From NCBI RefSeq assembly GCF_024714495.1, contig NZ_JAMZMJ010000003.1, forward strand, positions 1 to 64,000: 64,000 nucleotides of DNA, in the 5' to 3' direction. This DNA comes from Marinoscillum pacificum (GTDB lineage Bacteria; Bacteroidota; Bacteroidia; Cytophagales; Cyclobacteriaceae). Positions 37,201 to 45,807 of the stretch are shown here, one piece after another (positions within the stretch are counted from its first letter, which is position 1; every line of letters begins with the position of its first letter). A program made the position numbers and the translations under genes. Below the pieces are notes generated by a model, which was given only the letters and a program-made list of their open reading frames with translations, searched no databases and was not told the origin of the DNA.

Positions 37201-37309
37201 TGGCCAAATAGAAGCATACAAGCATAGATAACGCAAGTAACCTCTTGTGCCAACTTCCGCAATGGCGTATGAAGGCCATCTCGCGTGTGTTTTGTAAGAT
37301 TTGGTACAT
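34223..37309 (-). CDS. susC: SusC/RagA-type TonB-dependent receptor (xylan locus)
   Basis: 1028-residue outer-membrane receptor. Signal peptide, then the N-terminal extension TVSGTVTDDTGAELPGVTVLIKG, TonB box region (SEVVVVGYGTQKKSDVTG), plug domain (RIAGVQLQRTSSRPGAEMRIRIRG, LVVLDGIPY), barrel, and terminal aromatic residue (FIFGINVQF). It imports xylo-oligosaccharides together with SusD. ATG 37309 is chosen; a TTG 60 bases upstream adds an implausible leader, and ATG 37279 is another possibility. A LacI-type operator lies 58 bases upstream, suggesting its own regulated promoter separate from that of the binding protein upstream. Confidence 0.95.
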   Translation of the reverse strand: MYQILQNTREMAFIRHCGSWHKRLLALSMLVCFYLAIPNQLYAQQTVSGTVTDDTGAELPGVTVLIKGSAKGTTTDMSGNYSIEVESGQTLSYSFIGFKTQEVKVGNQSKIDISLSTDIEQLSEVVVVGYGTQKKSDVTGAITTVNAKAITEVPAPNVTQALQGRIAGVQLQRTSSRPGAEMRIRIRGNRSLGGNSANEPLVVLDGIPYLGGLNSINQGDIKSINILKDASSTAIYGSRGANGVILITTKRGRAGESNVSYNGYHGISQPLGNYDVFNGEEYAKFVQDAGQYELTADERESIDLARSVDWQDLMLKQGIITNHELSFTGGTDKTQFLFSGNYFKETNALPGQSFNRNSMRLTLDHQVNDRIKLGISSQLSYNVSLGESQNPYFNILTMSPLFKPYTEDGEVNRLPAIGHIDDNRVNPLLLYNSDLWVSERRQMRAFNSFYGEVKILDGLKYRINVGLDGSFTKRGNFTSAILRSNQPNTANSLNNHGYNYTIENLLVYDKVIAQKHSLNLTGLFSVQKDKFTQESFGTNSIVNDQLQFYDFSQSGTTVADSPTYSEWGIISYMARANYAYDNRYLLTLTGRVDGSSRLAKGSQYFVYPAVALGWNIKNESFMGGVTPVSELKLRAGYGLTSNQAIAPYASLGSLGERLYNIGPDGGVIGYEVSNLANNNLSWEFTKTANIGVDFGFLTNRIKGSIEVYQQDTEDILQSQDLPIMSGVAGSYRVNIGQTRNRGIELAMNALIVEPKSPGDFSFEVDVNFTSWQEEITQLVDTLKRNISNGWFVGEPMDVIYDYRKIGIWQSDEADEASTFDGRVPGDIKVEDVNGNGIRDDEDRTIIGKLNPDWIGGITTRFGYKGFDLSVVAFARVGGMTISRFHQGNVSFPIATMEGRRNQADVDYWTPDNPTNAYPRPGLQSPQYGSTLGYFNATFAKIRSINLGYTLPPVVLDKVGLKSARVYVTANNPFKAFFSDLVKAGAVDPEPNGTGSTSTSGFGDGSQRLVVTPDSPIMKSFIFGINVQF

Positions 37310-37366
37310 AGATTTATTGTGTTTGAGTACTAGATCCTGATCGGCTCGGATGTAGTACAGGTTAAG

Positions 37367-37376
37367 CAATCGATTG
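37367..37376. promoter_or_regulatory. LacI-type operator 2 (SusC/SusD unit)
   Basis: Perfect CAATCGATTG 58 bases upstream of the susC start. Read toward susC it is TTTAAACAATCGATTGCTTAA, matching the extended consensus of the other sites. Confidence 0.8.
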
Positions 37377-37408
37377 TTTAAATAGGGTAAAAAAAAGCAC
37401 CAGCTTTA

Positions 37409-38563
37409 TTAATTCACTTTGACGACTCTTAGGTTGTCCAAATAAATGGTTCCTCCTATGTTGTCAGCATAGCTTAAGCTGATTGCAAATCTGGTGCTCT
37501 CATCTCCGCCACTACTTGTTGCTTCAGATGACGGGCTAACTTCCCATGAGATCTCAGTCCAATCTGCATATTGCACTTCCACTTCACCAGGACTTTGGCC
37601 ATCATATCTTCCATAACCAGGAGATCCACCTTCATCAGTTGCAAAGTCAGCACTTACTATTCCGGTACCTTTTGCCATGATACTTACTCGATAAGTAGCA
37701 GTAGGATCTACAGGAAATGAAGTGAATGGCTGAATATTCCAAGGATTTGCACCGATATCATTCACAGTAATTTTTACACAATTGAATCCATCATATGGAT
37801 CTTTATCTGTAATTTCTCCAGTAGCCAGCGAGCCATTTAGGCCTCCCCATCCATTTACTCCATCGGCTGCACCTAAAGCACTTTCTTCAAAGCTTCCGTT
37901 AGTATTGACTACAGTTAAGCATTCGTAACTTCCTGCATCAGCTGTACAAGCGATAATTTCAGACTCACTTTCTATGGTGGAGCCACTAGATGTTGTCATG
38001 ACAATTGCTCCAGAAGAGGCACCTGACGGCATTGTAAAGGATAATTGGCTATCCGTAACTGAGTTGATTGTTGCATCAGTTCCTCCAACTGAAATGGCTG
38101 ATACAAATGAAAGGTTGTTTCCAAGAACAGTAACTTCTTGTCCATCAGACGCAGCTTTTGGAGTGTAATAAGTGATAGATGGATTTGGGATTACTTCAAA
38201 TGTTACATCTGCTCGATCATTACCGGGGAAGATGAGTTTGAGATCATTCATCCCTATTGGTGCAAAGGATGGCACCACTAATTCTATTGAGCTATCTGTT
38301 GCCTCATAGTCAGAAATCCAGGTTGATTCACCCAGTCTGATAAGCTCTACATCTCCGAGGTTTGAGCCAGTTAGTGTAATAGTAGATCCGCCACCTACGG
38401 ATTCAGGACTAACTCCTGTAATTCGGTTACTCACGTCTACAGCGTTTCCAGCAGGATTAGAACCGGTTAGCTTGTCGCTCCCATCATCTTCACAGCTGTA
38501 AAGCGAAAAAATCGCTACCGCTGCCAGGACAGGCATCATTTTAGTTTTGATTAATTGTTTCAT
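37409..38563 (-). CDS. TIG-domain glycan-binding surface lipoprotein
   Basis: 384-residue lipoprotein (lipobox SLYSC, Cys24). Two IPT/TIG Ig-like domains follow (about 45-125, ITGVSPESVGGGSTITLTGSNLGD; about 128-205, YYTPKAASDGQEVTVLGNNL). The C-terminal domain (about 215-384) resembles a CBM4/CBM22-type jelly roll (NGSFEES at its start, GTIYLDNLRVVKVN at its end). This is the usual build of Bacteroidota SGBPs encoded next to SusC/D: Ig spacers carrying a terminal xylan-binding module. It lies upstream of susC in the same direction, with operators both before it and between the two genes. Confidence 0.82.
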   Translation of the reverse strand: MKQLIKTKMMPVLAAVAIFSLYSCEDDGSDKLTGSNPAGNAVDVSNRITGVSPESVGGGSTITLTGSNLGDVELIRLGESTWISDYEATDSSIELVVPSFAPIGMNDLKLIFPGNDRADVTFEVIPNPSITYYTPKAASDGQEVTVLGNNLSFVSAISVGGTDATINSVTDSQLSFTMPSGASSGAIVMTTSSGSTIESESEIIACTADAGSYECLTVVNTNGSFEESALGAADGVNGWGGLNGSLATGEITDKDPYDGFNCVKITVNDIGANPWNIQPFTSFPVDPTATYRVSIMAKGTGIVSADFATDEGGSPGYGRYDGQSPGEVEVQYADWTEISWEVSPSSEATSSGGDESTRFAISLSYADNIGGTIYLDNLRVVKVN

Positions 38564-38618
38564 TTTAACGTCTATTTTCTATTAGATACTGACAGTTCAG
38601 GATACTAAATGTGTCTAA

Positions 38619-38649
38619 CAAAAGTATTTACGAGACATAATATAAACAA
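38619..38649 (-). promoter_or_regulatory. Predicted promoter of the TIG lipoprotein gene, overlapping the operator
   Basis: On the minus strand, TTG (the end of the operator palindrome) is separated by exactly 20 bases from TACTTTTG (38619-38626). This agrees with the Bacteroidota -33 TTTG and -7 TAnnTTTG elements. Regulator binding would cover the -33 element, which fits repression. Confidence 0.5.
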
Positions 38650-38656
38650 TCGATTG
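38647..38656. promoter_or_regulatory. LacI-type operator 3 (TIG lipoprotein unit)
   Basis: Perfect CAATCGATTG within AAACAATCGATTGCGTAAA, 84 bases upstream of the start codon of the TIG lipoprotein gene and downstream of the GH30 stop. Confidence 0.8.
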
Positions 38657-38754
38657 CGTAAAAAAATCATAAAATATTTAATTAATAGGATTTGTGTATT
38701 GAATGAATAATAATGGAAACGATTGAAAAATGTGAATAACATAATTCAATTGCA

Positions 38755-40065
38755 TCAATCGATGACAAGTGTTAAAACACTTGAGCTGTTTATTGAAAAT
38801 GTGATAAGATCGTTTTCCTGAGTTATTTCAGTCATTTCACAGTCAATGTTTAAGGATGTTTTGTACAATTTCATGGCACTAGGTGTTTCATTATTTAATG
38901 TGAGGCTGATATTTGACACAGGAGTAGTACTATCATTGATAATAACGATTATCGTTTTTCCATCACCCTGATAAGCAGTTACTTTCAAATCTCTTGGTGA
39001 TGTGAATTGGGTTTCAACTCGTTGATACCCTGGTCTGATGAATCTGGAATAGTGTGAATAGGCGTATCCTCTTTTTAAGATTGTATTAGTGGTAGTCCCT
39101 TCTGTTCCATCACCCAGGAATGAATAATATCTCTTGGTATACCACCAGATATAAGCGTGCCAGTTATAGGTCATAGCTTCATGGATGTCACTAAGCATTT
39201 GCATGGTTTCATCCCATTTGTCTTCATCGCTTCGTTGTTCCCAGGGAATAGCCCCACTTTGACCAGTGTTTAGGTTATACAAGTGCTCCGTCATCCAGAT
39301 TTCTTTCCCTTTTTCTTCTGCTAAAGGAAATGGTTCTAATCCTCCGCCGTAAATATGCCCGGCTACTATATCAAAATTTTGGACTGCATCATCATCAGTA
39401 AGTAGTGCTCTGGTATAAGTCTGATCAAATTGAAAGCATTCTGGAGCTGCGATTTTGGCATTAATATTTGAGCCACCTTGTTCCTTAATGAAGTCTCTCA
39501 TAGCAGTTGAGGACCAATCACATGATTCATAATTTACTTCATAGTCCGGTTCATTCTGAGGAGAAATGGCGTAGACATTTACACCTTCAGTGGACATGAA
39601 ATTGATAAAACTGTTGATATGGTCTGCGTAAGCTGAATAGTTTTCTCTTAATAAGTGGCCACTGGTTCCATTTCCATTACTTTTTAATGCCGGTGGCGGA
39701 GACCAGGGAGATGCAAGGATTTTCACATCGCCATGAGCAAGAGCATTATTGGCATGATTAGCAATTAGTGGCCAATCGTTTTGATCGTATGGCAGTTTTA
39801 CTCTGAAAATACTGAGACCTAATTGTCCGTCCCCTGTTCCAAAAGCTATTTCTGTTTCAGTATCATTTAGATATGCCGTAGGGGTGAAAATTCCATCTGC
39901 ACCACCAAATCCGGCTATCTTTTGGAAAGTGTTGGAGGTATTGATGTTGAGAATGCTGGTTGGGGTTGTGGGATTTTCTGGATCAGGTTTCGGGTCTCCA
40001 CCTCCGCCACAAGCAAGTAACAAGATGAAAGGAAGTGTTAGGAAAATTCTAAAATGATTCATCAT
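38755..40065 (-). CDS. GH30 glucuronoxylanase-like endo-xylanase
   Basis: 436-residue lipoprotein (lipobox LLLAC followed by GGGG) with a GH30 barrel plus side beta-structure. The barrel shows QKIAGFGGADG, KILASPWSPPPALKSNG, acid/base Glu172 in SPQNEPDY and nucleophile Glu260 in IWMTEHLY. The sequence RGYAYSHYSRFIRPGYQRV after the last strand resembles GH30 subfamily 8 enzymes, which need a glucuronate side chain on the xylan and use an Arg/Tyr cluster in this region to hold it. That would fit the alpha-glucuronidases nearby. ATG 40065 (MMNHFRIF) is chosen for the signal peptide. It is divergent from the esterase gene, with one operator between them. Confidence 0.87.
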   Translation of the reverse strand: MMNHFRIFLTLPFILLLACGGGGDPKPDPENPTTPTSILNINTSNTFQKIAGFGGADGIFTPTAYLNDTETEIAFGTGDGQLGLSIFRVKLPYDQNDWPLIANHANNALAHGDVKILASPWSPPPALKSNGNGTSGHLLRENYSAYADHINSFINFMSTEGVNVYAISPQNEPDYEVNYESCDWSSTAMRDFIKEQGGSNINAKIAAPECFQFDQTYTRALLTDDDAVQNFDIVAGHIYGGGLEPFPLAEEKGKEIWMTEHLYNLNTGQSGAIPWEQRSDEDKWDETMQMLSDIHEAMTYNWHAYIWWYTKRYYSFLGDGTEGTTTNTILKRGYAYSHYSRFIRPGYQRVETQFTSPRDLKVTAYQGDGKTIIVIINDSTTPVSNISLTLNNETPSAMKLYKTSLNIDCEMTEITQENDLITFSINSSSVLTLVID

Positions 40066-40095
40066 GAATGTGTTTGTTATATTTACTAATTTACA

Positions 40096-40105
40096 CAATC
40101 GATTG
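40096..40105. promoter_or_regulatory. LacI-type operator 4 (divergent GH30/esterase promoter)
   Basis: Perfect CAATCGATTG within TTTACACAATCGATTGCGTTA in the centre of the 66-base divergent spacer. A protein bound here would block both the leftward GH30 and the rightward esterase operon. Confidence 0.82.
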
Positions 40106-40131
40106 CGTTATGTTGTGAATTTTACTCAATT

Positions 40132-42810
40132 ATGATGATTTCAAAAGATTACAAACCCCTTTTAATAGTGTTATTCTGTTTGATGGCAACTATTGCCAGA
40201 TCAGAAATAAAGTTGCCTCAGTTAATTCAGTCTGGTATGGTGTTGCAACGAGAGTCCATCGTTACCATTTGGGGATGGGCTGATCCAGGAGAAGAGATTG
40301 TCATACAGTTTCAGAGGAAAAAGCATCGGACTTCTACTGATAAAGGAGGTAAATGGAGTTTACAGCTAGAGACAGGAAAGTCTGGAGGACCTTATACCAT
40401 GGAGCTAACAGGAGATGGTTCAAGGATTACCTTGAATAATATTCTACTGGGAGATGTTTGGTTGTGCTCAGGTCAGTCTAATATGGTGCATAATCTTGGT
40501 CGGCACCAGGATCGATATCGGTATGAAATAGACAATGCTACGAATCCCGAAATTCGTCAGATTATTATTCCAGACCATCCGGTTTTGTCTGGTCCAGAGG
40601 ATGAATTGAAGAATACTTCATGGAAGGAGGCAAATCCGGAAAATGTACTGGATTTCACAGTGGTAGGGTATTTTTTTGCAAATCATCTATATGATCAATA
40701 TCAAGTGCCAATTGGAATCATTAAGTCGGCCGTTGGTGGTACACCCATACAGGCATGGATCAGTGAGGATGGGCTCAAAGATTTTCCAGATCTAACAGCT
40801 ACTATCCAACAGAATAAGGATACAGCATACTTAAATGACATAAAAAAACGTGTAAGCGAAGCTAGAAAATCAGCATCGCCACCATCTGCAGATCAGGGAC
40901 TTGTAGCTGAGATACCATGGTATTCGTTGGATTATCAACCTAAAGGATGGGATCGCATGAATATTCCAGGTTACTGGGAAGATCAGGGAGTCCGTGATTT
41001 GAATGGTACTGTTTGGTTCCGCAAAGAAATAGAGGTTCCGCAGACTATGGTAGGCCAGCCAGCTAGAATTGATATGGGAAGAATCATCGATTCAGATAAT
41101 GTCTATATCAATGGTGAACGAATAGGAGGAACTGGATATCAATATCCGCAAAGGAGGTACGAGATCAAAGACGGTATTCTTAAGGAAGGCAAGAACCTGA
41201 TCGTTGTTCAAGTAACCAACAATGGAGGAAAGGGAGGTTTTGTTCCTGATAAACCTTATCGATTATTTGCAGGCACCGATACTATTGATTTGAAAGGGTA
41301 TTGGCAGTATAAGGTTGGTAATGTATTCAAGCCAATAAAAGGAGGCTACATTGGAGGAATTTCTGCTCAGAACCAACCTTCAGCGCTTTTTAATGGCATG
41401 ATTGCACCTTTTACACCATATAAAATTAAAGGTGTGCTATGGTATCAGGGAGAAAGCAATACCTGGAGAGGTCAAGCTTACGACAAACTGATGAAAGCCT
41501 TGATTAGTGATTGGAGAAAGCAATGGAATGACCCAGAGCTTCCTGTATTCTATGCACAGTTACCCAATTATATGGATGTTAATTACTTGCCAGAAGAAAG
41601 TAGCTGGGCTGAACTTCGTTTTTCACAGTTTCAGGCTTTAGAAGTGCCAAATACCGCTATGGCAGTTACACTCAATCTGGGGGAATGGAATGACATTCAT
41701 CCCGGTAATAAAAAGCCCATTGGAGATCGTTTAGCCTTAGCAGCCAGAAATATGGTCTATGAAGAACAAGATCTTGTCTATTCAGGACCTTTATATAAAT
41801 CTGCTACCAGGGAAGGTAATAAGATTTATCTCTCATTTAATCACATAGGAGACGGCTTGGTATCAGATGATGGAGAATCGCTTAGGTGGTTTGCAATTGC
41901 CGGAGCGGACAAGGAGTTTGTGTGGGCTGAGGCCGAAATAGAAGGAGATCAAGTCATAGTTTGGAGTGAAGAAATCAACGATCCGGAATTTGTACGTTAT
42001 GCGTGGATGGACAACCCTGCTCATGCCAATTTCTTCAATAAAAATGGTTTGCCAGCCTCTCCTTTTGAGGCGTCACTTCTAGTGAAGGAAAAAGGTCTTT
42101 GGAATGGTAAAAAAGCTGCGGTGGTCCTCACTTATGATGATGCTTTGGAAGTTCATTTGGATAATGTCATTCCTGAGTTGGATCGTAAAGGATTCAAAGG
42201 ATCATTTTACCTCACAGCATCATCTCCTGGTAGCCAAGCCCGACTAAATGATTGGAAACGAGCAGCAGAAAGTGGACATGAATTGGGGAATCATACACTC
42301 TATCACCCATGCAACGGAGAGGGTAGAGACTGGATATCTCCAGCCAATGATCTGAGTCAATATACAACTGAGCAGATAGTGAGAGAAGTGAAGATGACTA
42401 ATGTCTTTTTACAAGCACTTGATGGTCAAACCGAACGAACCTTTGCCTACACCTGTGGAGATACGCAGACAAAGGAGGGCTCATTTGTAAATGCCATAAA
42501 AGATGAGTTTGTAGCACTAAGAGGTGTTGATGGTGCAATCAACAAGATAGGGACAATGGACCTGAACAACCTCAATTGTTTTGTGGCTGATGGCAAAGGT
42601 GCTGATGATTTCATAGACTGGGTGGAACAAGCTAAAACTGAAAACGGTCTGGTTGTGATACTTTTTCATGGAGTAGGAGGAGGTCACAGCGGTAATGTGG
42701 ATTTGGAAGAACACAATCGCTTTTTAACCTACCTGAAAGAACATCAGGAAGAGTTATGGATCACTACCACTCTCGAAGCTTCAAAACATATCAAAACATA
42801 TCAAAAATAG
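40132..42810 (+). CDS. SGNH acetyl-esterase (SIAE/CE20-like) fused to a polysaccharide deacetylase domain
   Basis: 892-residue exported two-enzyme protein. Residues 25-650 form a sialate-O-acetylesterase-like SGNH hydrolase: nucleophile Ser in LCSGQSNM (about 118), WYQGESNTWRGQ, and catalytic Asp/His in EWNDIHPGNK. A GH2-like jelly roll is inserted between the blocks (about 255-400, GTVWFRKEIEVP, DNVYINGERIGG). Residues 660-892 are a NodB-type deacetylase with metal-site residues in LTYDDALEVH and HELGNHTLYH and a late LFHGVGGGH motif. Both halves should remove O-acetyl groups, here from xylan. It is the first gene of a three-gene operon with CE15 and GH43-CBM6. The 3' end carries two copies of a 10-base unit (TCAAAACATA). 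Confidence 0.85.
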   Translation: MMISKDYKPLLIVLFCLMATIARSEIKLPQLIQSGMVLQRESIVTIWGWADPGEEIVIQFQRKKHRTSTDKGGKWSLQLETGKSGGPYTMELTGDGSRITLNNILLGDVWLCSGQSNMVHNLGRHQDRYRYEIDNATNPEIRQIIIPDHPVLSGPEDELKNTSWKEANPENVLDFTVVGYFFANHLYDQYQVPIGIIKSAVGGTPIQAWISEDGLKDFPDLTATIQQNKDTAYLNDIKKRVSEARKSASPPSADQGLVAEIPWYSLDYQPKGWDRMNIPGYWEDQGVRDLNGTVWFRKEIEVPQTMVGQPARIDMGRIIDSDNVYINGERIGGTGYQYPQRRYEIKDGILKEGKNLIVVQVTNNGGKGGFVPDKPYRLFAGTDTIDLKGYWQYKVGNVFKPIKGGYIGGISAQNQPSALFNGMIAPFTPYKIKGVLWYQGESNTWRGQAYDKLMKALISDWRKQWNDPELPVFYAQLPNYMDVNYLPEESSWAELRFSQFQALEVPNTAMAVTLNLGEWNDIHPGNKKPIGDRLALAARNMVYEEQDLVYSGPLYKSATREGNKIYLSFNHIGDGLVSDDGESLRWFAIAGADKEFVWAEAEIEGDQVIVWSEEINDPEFVRYAWMDNPAHANFFNKNGLPASPFEASLLVKEKGLWNGKKAAVVLTYDDALEVHLDNVIPELDRKGFKGSFYLTASSPGSQARLNDWKRAAESGHELGNHTLYHPCNGEGRDWISPANDLSQYTTEQIVREVKMTNVFLQALDGQTERTFAYTCGDTQTKEGSFVNAIKDEFVALRGVDGAINKIGTMDLNNLNCFVADGKGADDFIDWVEQAKTENGLVVILFHGVGGGHSGNVDLEEHNRFLTYLKEHQEELWITTTLEASKHIKTYQK

Positions 42811-42818
42811 AACCTACT

Positions 42819-44111
42819 ATGTCTAAACCTACTAATGATGGGCTGCTAAAACCCCTTATGCAGCTGTTGATTTTAATTGTTTTGGGATTTATTCCCTGGA
42901 GTTGCAAAAGTCAAAACGAACCTGCTCCTGAGCAAGAGGAGAAATTGCGTGAATCTATTGAAATTCCTTTGGTTTTTAGCGACGAGTTTACAGGAAGCAA
43001 ATGTACTGAGCCACCTCTTCCTTCCTTCGGTAATTTGGCATCTGTAGAAAATTTGACAAATCCATTTGAGTGGTCCGATGGATCCGGAATAGTGAATAGC
43101 TATGACGAGTGGAAGTGCCGTAGAGCTGAGATCAAAGCCGAGTTGGAACAATATGAGGTTGGTGTAAAACCTGGACGTCCAGAGGATATTAATGCAAGAT
43201 ATGCCAATGGAATTTTAACTGTAGATGTAACTGTCAATGGAAACACCTTAACACTGACCTCAGAAATCAGCCTTCCTAGTGGTAATGGCCCTTTTCCTGC
43301 CATCATAGGAATGGGAGGGCCATCAGGAAGTTTGCCAACGGATATTTTTTCATCCAGAGATATAGCCATGATCACTTTCAATTTTAGCCAGGTGATGCAG
43401 CACACTCAGAAAAGGGGTACTGAGCCGATTAATGCACTTTATCCAGATTTAACGTACATTGGATCTTATAGTGCCTGGTCCTGGGGCGTAAGTAGAATCA
43501 TTGATGGATTGGAATTAGTAGTAGAAGACCTTCCAATCGATTTGGAGCACTTGGGTGTTTCTGGATGTTCCTTTGCAGGAAAAATGGCACTTTGGGCAGG
43601 AGCATTGGATGAACGAATTGCTTTAACCATAGCTCAGGAACCAGGTGGAGGAGGAGCTGCAGCATGGCGCGTTTCGGAGACGTTTGGCAATGTGGAAAAG
43701 ATAGGAAATACCAATTATGCATGGTTCATTGAAGCGATGCGACAGTTTTCGGGAGCCAATGCTTCCAAACTTCCAATGGATCATCACGAGTTAGTGGCTA
43801 TGGTAGCGCCACGTGCAGTGTTGATTTTAGGTAATCCAGATTATGAATGGCTGGCCGATGAGTCGGCCTATGTTTCATGTGAGGCTGCTCGTCGGGTATG
43901 GGTTTCCATGGATATTGCTGACCGATTTGGATATTCTATAGTAGGTGGACATGGCCATTGTCAATTGCCAAACAATCAGTTTCCGGAAGTTGAAGCCTTT
44001 GTCGACAAGTTTATGCTAGGTGATGAATCAGTCAATACTTCATTTGCGATTTCTCCGTTCGAAACGAATACCTCTGAATGGATCGACTGGGGAATACCAG
44101 ATTTGAAATAA
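42819..44111 (+). CDS. Glucuronoyl esterase, CE15
   Basis: 430-residue lipoprotein (signal ending IPWSC). CE15 enzymes cut the ester bond between lignin alcohols and the 4-O-methyl-glucuronate of xylan. The alpha/beta hydrolase signature GCSFAGK holds nucleophile Ser251 (family pattern GCSxxGK). An acid candidate is Glu274 in IAQEPGG, and the catalytic His is in GGHGHCQLP (His380). ATG 42819 is chosen because it puts the signal peptide first; an upstream start would overlap the previous gene by 55 bases. It lies 8 bases after the esterase/deacetylase gene and 10 bases before GH43-CBM6, so all three are one unit. Confidence 0.92.
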   Translation: MSKPTNDGLLKPLMQLLILIVLGFIPWSCKSQNEPAPEQEEKLRESIEIPLVFSDEFTGSKCTEPPLPSFGNLASVENLTNPFEWSDGSGIVNSYDEWKCRRAEIKAELEQYEVGVKPGRPEDINARYANGILTVDVTVNGNTLTLTSEISLPSGNGPFPAIIGMGGPSGSLPTDIFSSRDIAMITFNFSQVMQHTQKRGTEPINALYPDLTYIGSYSAWSWGVSRIIDGLELVVEDLPIDLEHLGVSGCSFAGKMALWAGALDERIALTIAQEPGGGGAAAWRVSETFGNVEKIGNTNYAWFIEAMRQFSGANASKLPMDHHELVAMVAPRAVLILGNPDYEWLADESAYVSCEAARRVWVSMDIADRFGYSIVGGHGHCQLPNNQFPEVEAFVDKFMLGDESVNTSFAISPFETNTSEWIDWGIPDLK

Positions 44112-44121
44112 GAAAAGGATA

Positions 44122-45759
44122 ATGATCTATAAAATGAAAAGACTCATTGCACTTATTTTGTCAATATTTTTGATTGGATTGACGCAAAATTTAAAGGCTG
44201 ATTATCCGGTCGTTTCTCATAGATACCTTGCTGATCCTGCATCGCTCGTTTACAATGGGCGAGTGTATCTTTTCTGTTCCAATGACAATGACAATAGTGC
44301 CACTGGTAATGGAGATTACCGGATGTCTTCTATTGTCTGTGTGTCCAGTAGCGATTTGAAAAATTGGACAGATCATGGAGAGGTGTTCCGGGTTCCCAGA
44401 GATGCCTCTTGGGCCAACCTCAGTTGGGCGCCTTCTGCCGTTGAACGTGATGGGAAGTTTTATCTCTATTTCCCCAATGGTGCGAGCAATATTGGTGTTG
44501 CCGTGTCGGATAGACCTACAGGGCCTTATCAAGATCCTATTGGTAAGCCGCTTATTGATGCTGATACCCCTGGTGTTCAGCCTGCCGATAATATCTGGAT
44601 TTTTGATCCAATGACTTTTGTGGATGATGATGGTAGGGCTTATCTGTATTTTGGTGGTAATGGCGAGAATAACATGCGGATTATCGAGTTGAATGAGGAC
44701 CTGATCAGTACAAAAGGTGAGGCTACAACCTTTTTCGTGCCCAAATTTTTCGAAGCTGCCTGGATGCACAAACGTAACGGTATTTACTATTTTTCATATT
44801 CTACTTTGCCCGAAACAGGCCTGCGCATTGATTATATGACTAGTGATAATCCGACTACTGGATTCACTTATCAGGGAGTAATGTCTGGGCAACCACCTGA
44901 AAACAATAACAACAACCATCATGCAGTTTTTGAATTTCAAGGTAAATGGTATCAAGCCTATCACAACAGAATTGTGGCTCGAGAAGCTGGAATCTCGCCG
45001 AATTACCGCCGAAATATTTGCCTGGATGAAATATTGTACAATACTGATGGCACCATTCAGCAAATGGTCAACACGGAGGATGGAGTTTCACAAGTTGGGT
45101 ATTTGAATCCCTACACCAAAGTAGAGGCAGAAACCATGAATGATCAAAGTGGTATAGAAACCGCATATTTTAATGATATAGGAATGGCAGTAACGAATGG
45201 AGGTGATGGTGATTGGATCAAAGTGAGAGGTTTGGATTTTGATGGGGAGATAACCAGTTCTTTTACTGGTTATTTTGCTGGTCTCAATGAAGGGTCTTCG
45301 TTGGAATTGCGGCTTGATACTGAAACAGGACCACTTATTGGAACGGTAGAGGTGGAGGCCACAGGAAGTGCTCAAACATGGCAGGAGCAGACCATTGAGA
45401 TCAGCCAAAATGTGGAAGGTGTTCATGATCTGTATTTTATCTTTCGGGGTGGAGATGCAGAGACGCTGTTTACTATTGATTATTGGTATTTCAATACCAA
45501 ACCGACGGTACTTTCAGCATCATTGAAACAGGGAGTTTCGGTTTACCCAAATCCTGCAAGAGATCATGTCAATTTGATTTTTGGTGATGATGCCAGACCT
45601 GTAGAGTGGATCATTCGTGACCTTAGCGGAAAGGTTTTGCTCCGGGGAGTTAAAGCTGGTGAAGAATCAATTAATGTGAGTTCTTTACAGCATGGAATTT
45701 ATATGCTATCTGTGCGACAGGATGGACTATGGAACACTGAGCGATTGAGGATCGAATAG
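44122..45759 (+). CDS. GH43-CBM6 arabinofuranosidase/xylosidase with T9SS sorting domain
   Basis: 545-residue secreted enzyme. A signal peptide is followed by a GH43 propeller (about 28-325) with Asp in HRYLADPAS, Asp in WIFDPMTF and Glu in FFEAAWMHK. Next comes a CBM6 jelly roll (about 330-460, KVEAETMNDQSGIE) and a type IX secretion C-terminal domain (about 470-545, VYPNPARDHVN, HGIYMLSVRQ). The CBM6 fusion is common in arabinoxylan arabinofuranohydrolases. The sorting domain predicts export across the outer membrane and anchoring or release outside, unlike the periplasmic GH43 at 28682. The start is ATG 44122 after AAAAGGA; ATG 44134 is an alternative. Confidence 0.88.
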   Translation: MIYKMKRLIALILSIFLIGLTQNLKADYPVVSHRYLADPASLVYNGRVYLFCSNDNDNSATGNGDYRMSSIVCVSSSDLKNWTDHGEVFRVPRDASWANLSWAPSAVERDGKFYLYFPNGASNIGVAVSDRPTGPYQDPIGKPLIDADTPGVQPADNIWIFDPMTFVDDDGRAYLYFGGNGENNMRIIELNEDLISTKGEATTFFVPKFFEAAWMHKRNGIYYFSYSTLPETGLRIDYMTSDNPTTGFTYQGVMSGQPPENNNNNHHAVFEFQGKWYQAYHNRIVAREAGISPNYRRNICLDEILYNTDGTIQQMVNTEDGVSQVGYLNPYTKVEAETMNDQSGIETAYFNDIGMAVTNGGDGDWIKVRGLDFDGEITSSFTGYFAGLNEGSSLELRLDTETGPLIGTVEVEATGSAQTWQEQTIEISQNVEGVHDLYFIFRGGDAETLFTIDYWYFNTKPTVLSASLKQGVSVYPNPARDHVNLIFGDDARPVEWIIRDLSGKVLLRGVKAGEESINVSSLQHGIYMLSVRQDGLWNTERLRIE

Positions 45760-45764
45760 TCCGT

Positions 45765-45802
45765 AAAAACCTCCATGATTCAGATAGAACTATGGAGGTA
45801 TT
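45765..45802. terminator. Bidirectional terminator between convergent genes
   Basis: Arms ACCTCCAT (45769-45776) and ATGGAGGT (45792-45799). On the minus strand five T follow, making it the better terminator for uxuA. It also closes the esterase operon. Confidence 0.75.
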
Positions 45803-45807
45803 GTTAA

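Noticed and set aside
38748-38760. ATCAATCGATGAC near the GH30 stop codon as a seventh operator
   Set aside because: The right arm is broken (ATGAC instead of ATTG) and it lies at the 3' end of a gene.
44191-44769. 192-codon leftward frame inside the GH43-CBM6 gene
   Set aside because: It is antisense to a clear GH43 catalytic domain, and its composition is that of a reversed coding frame.
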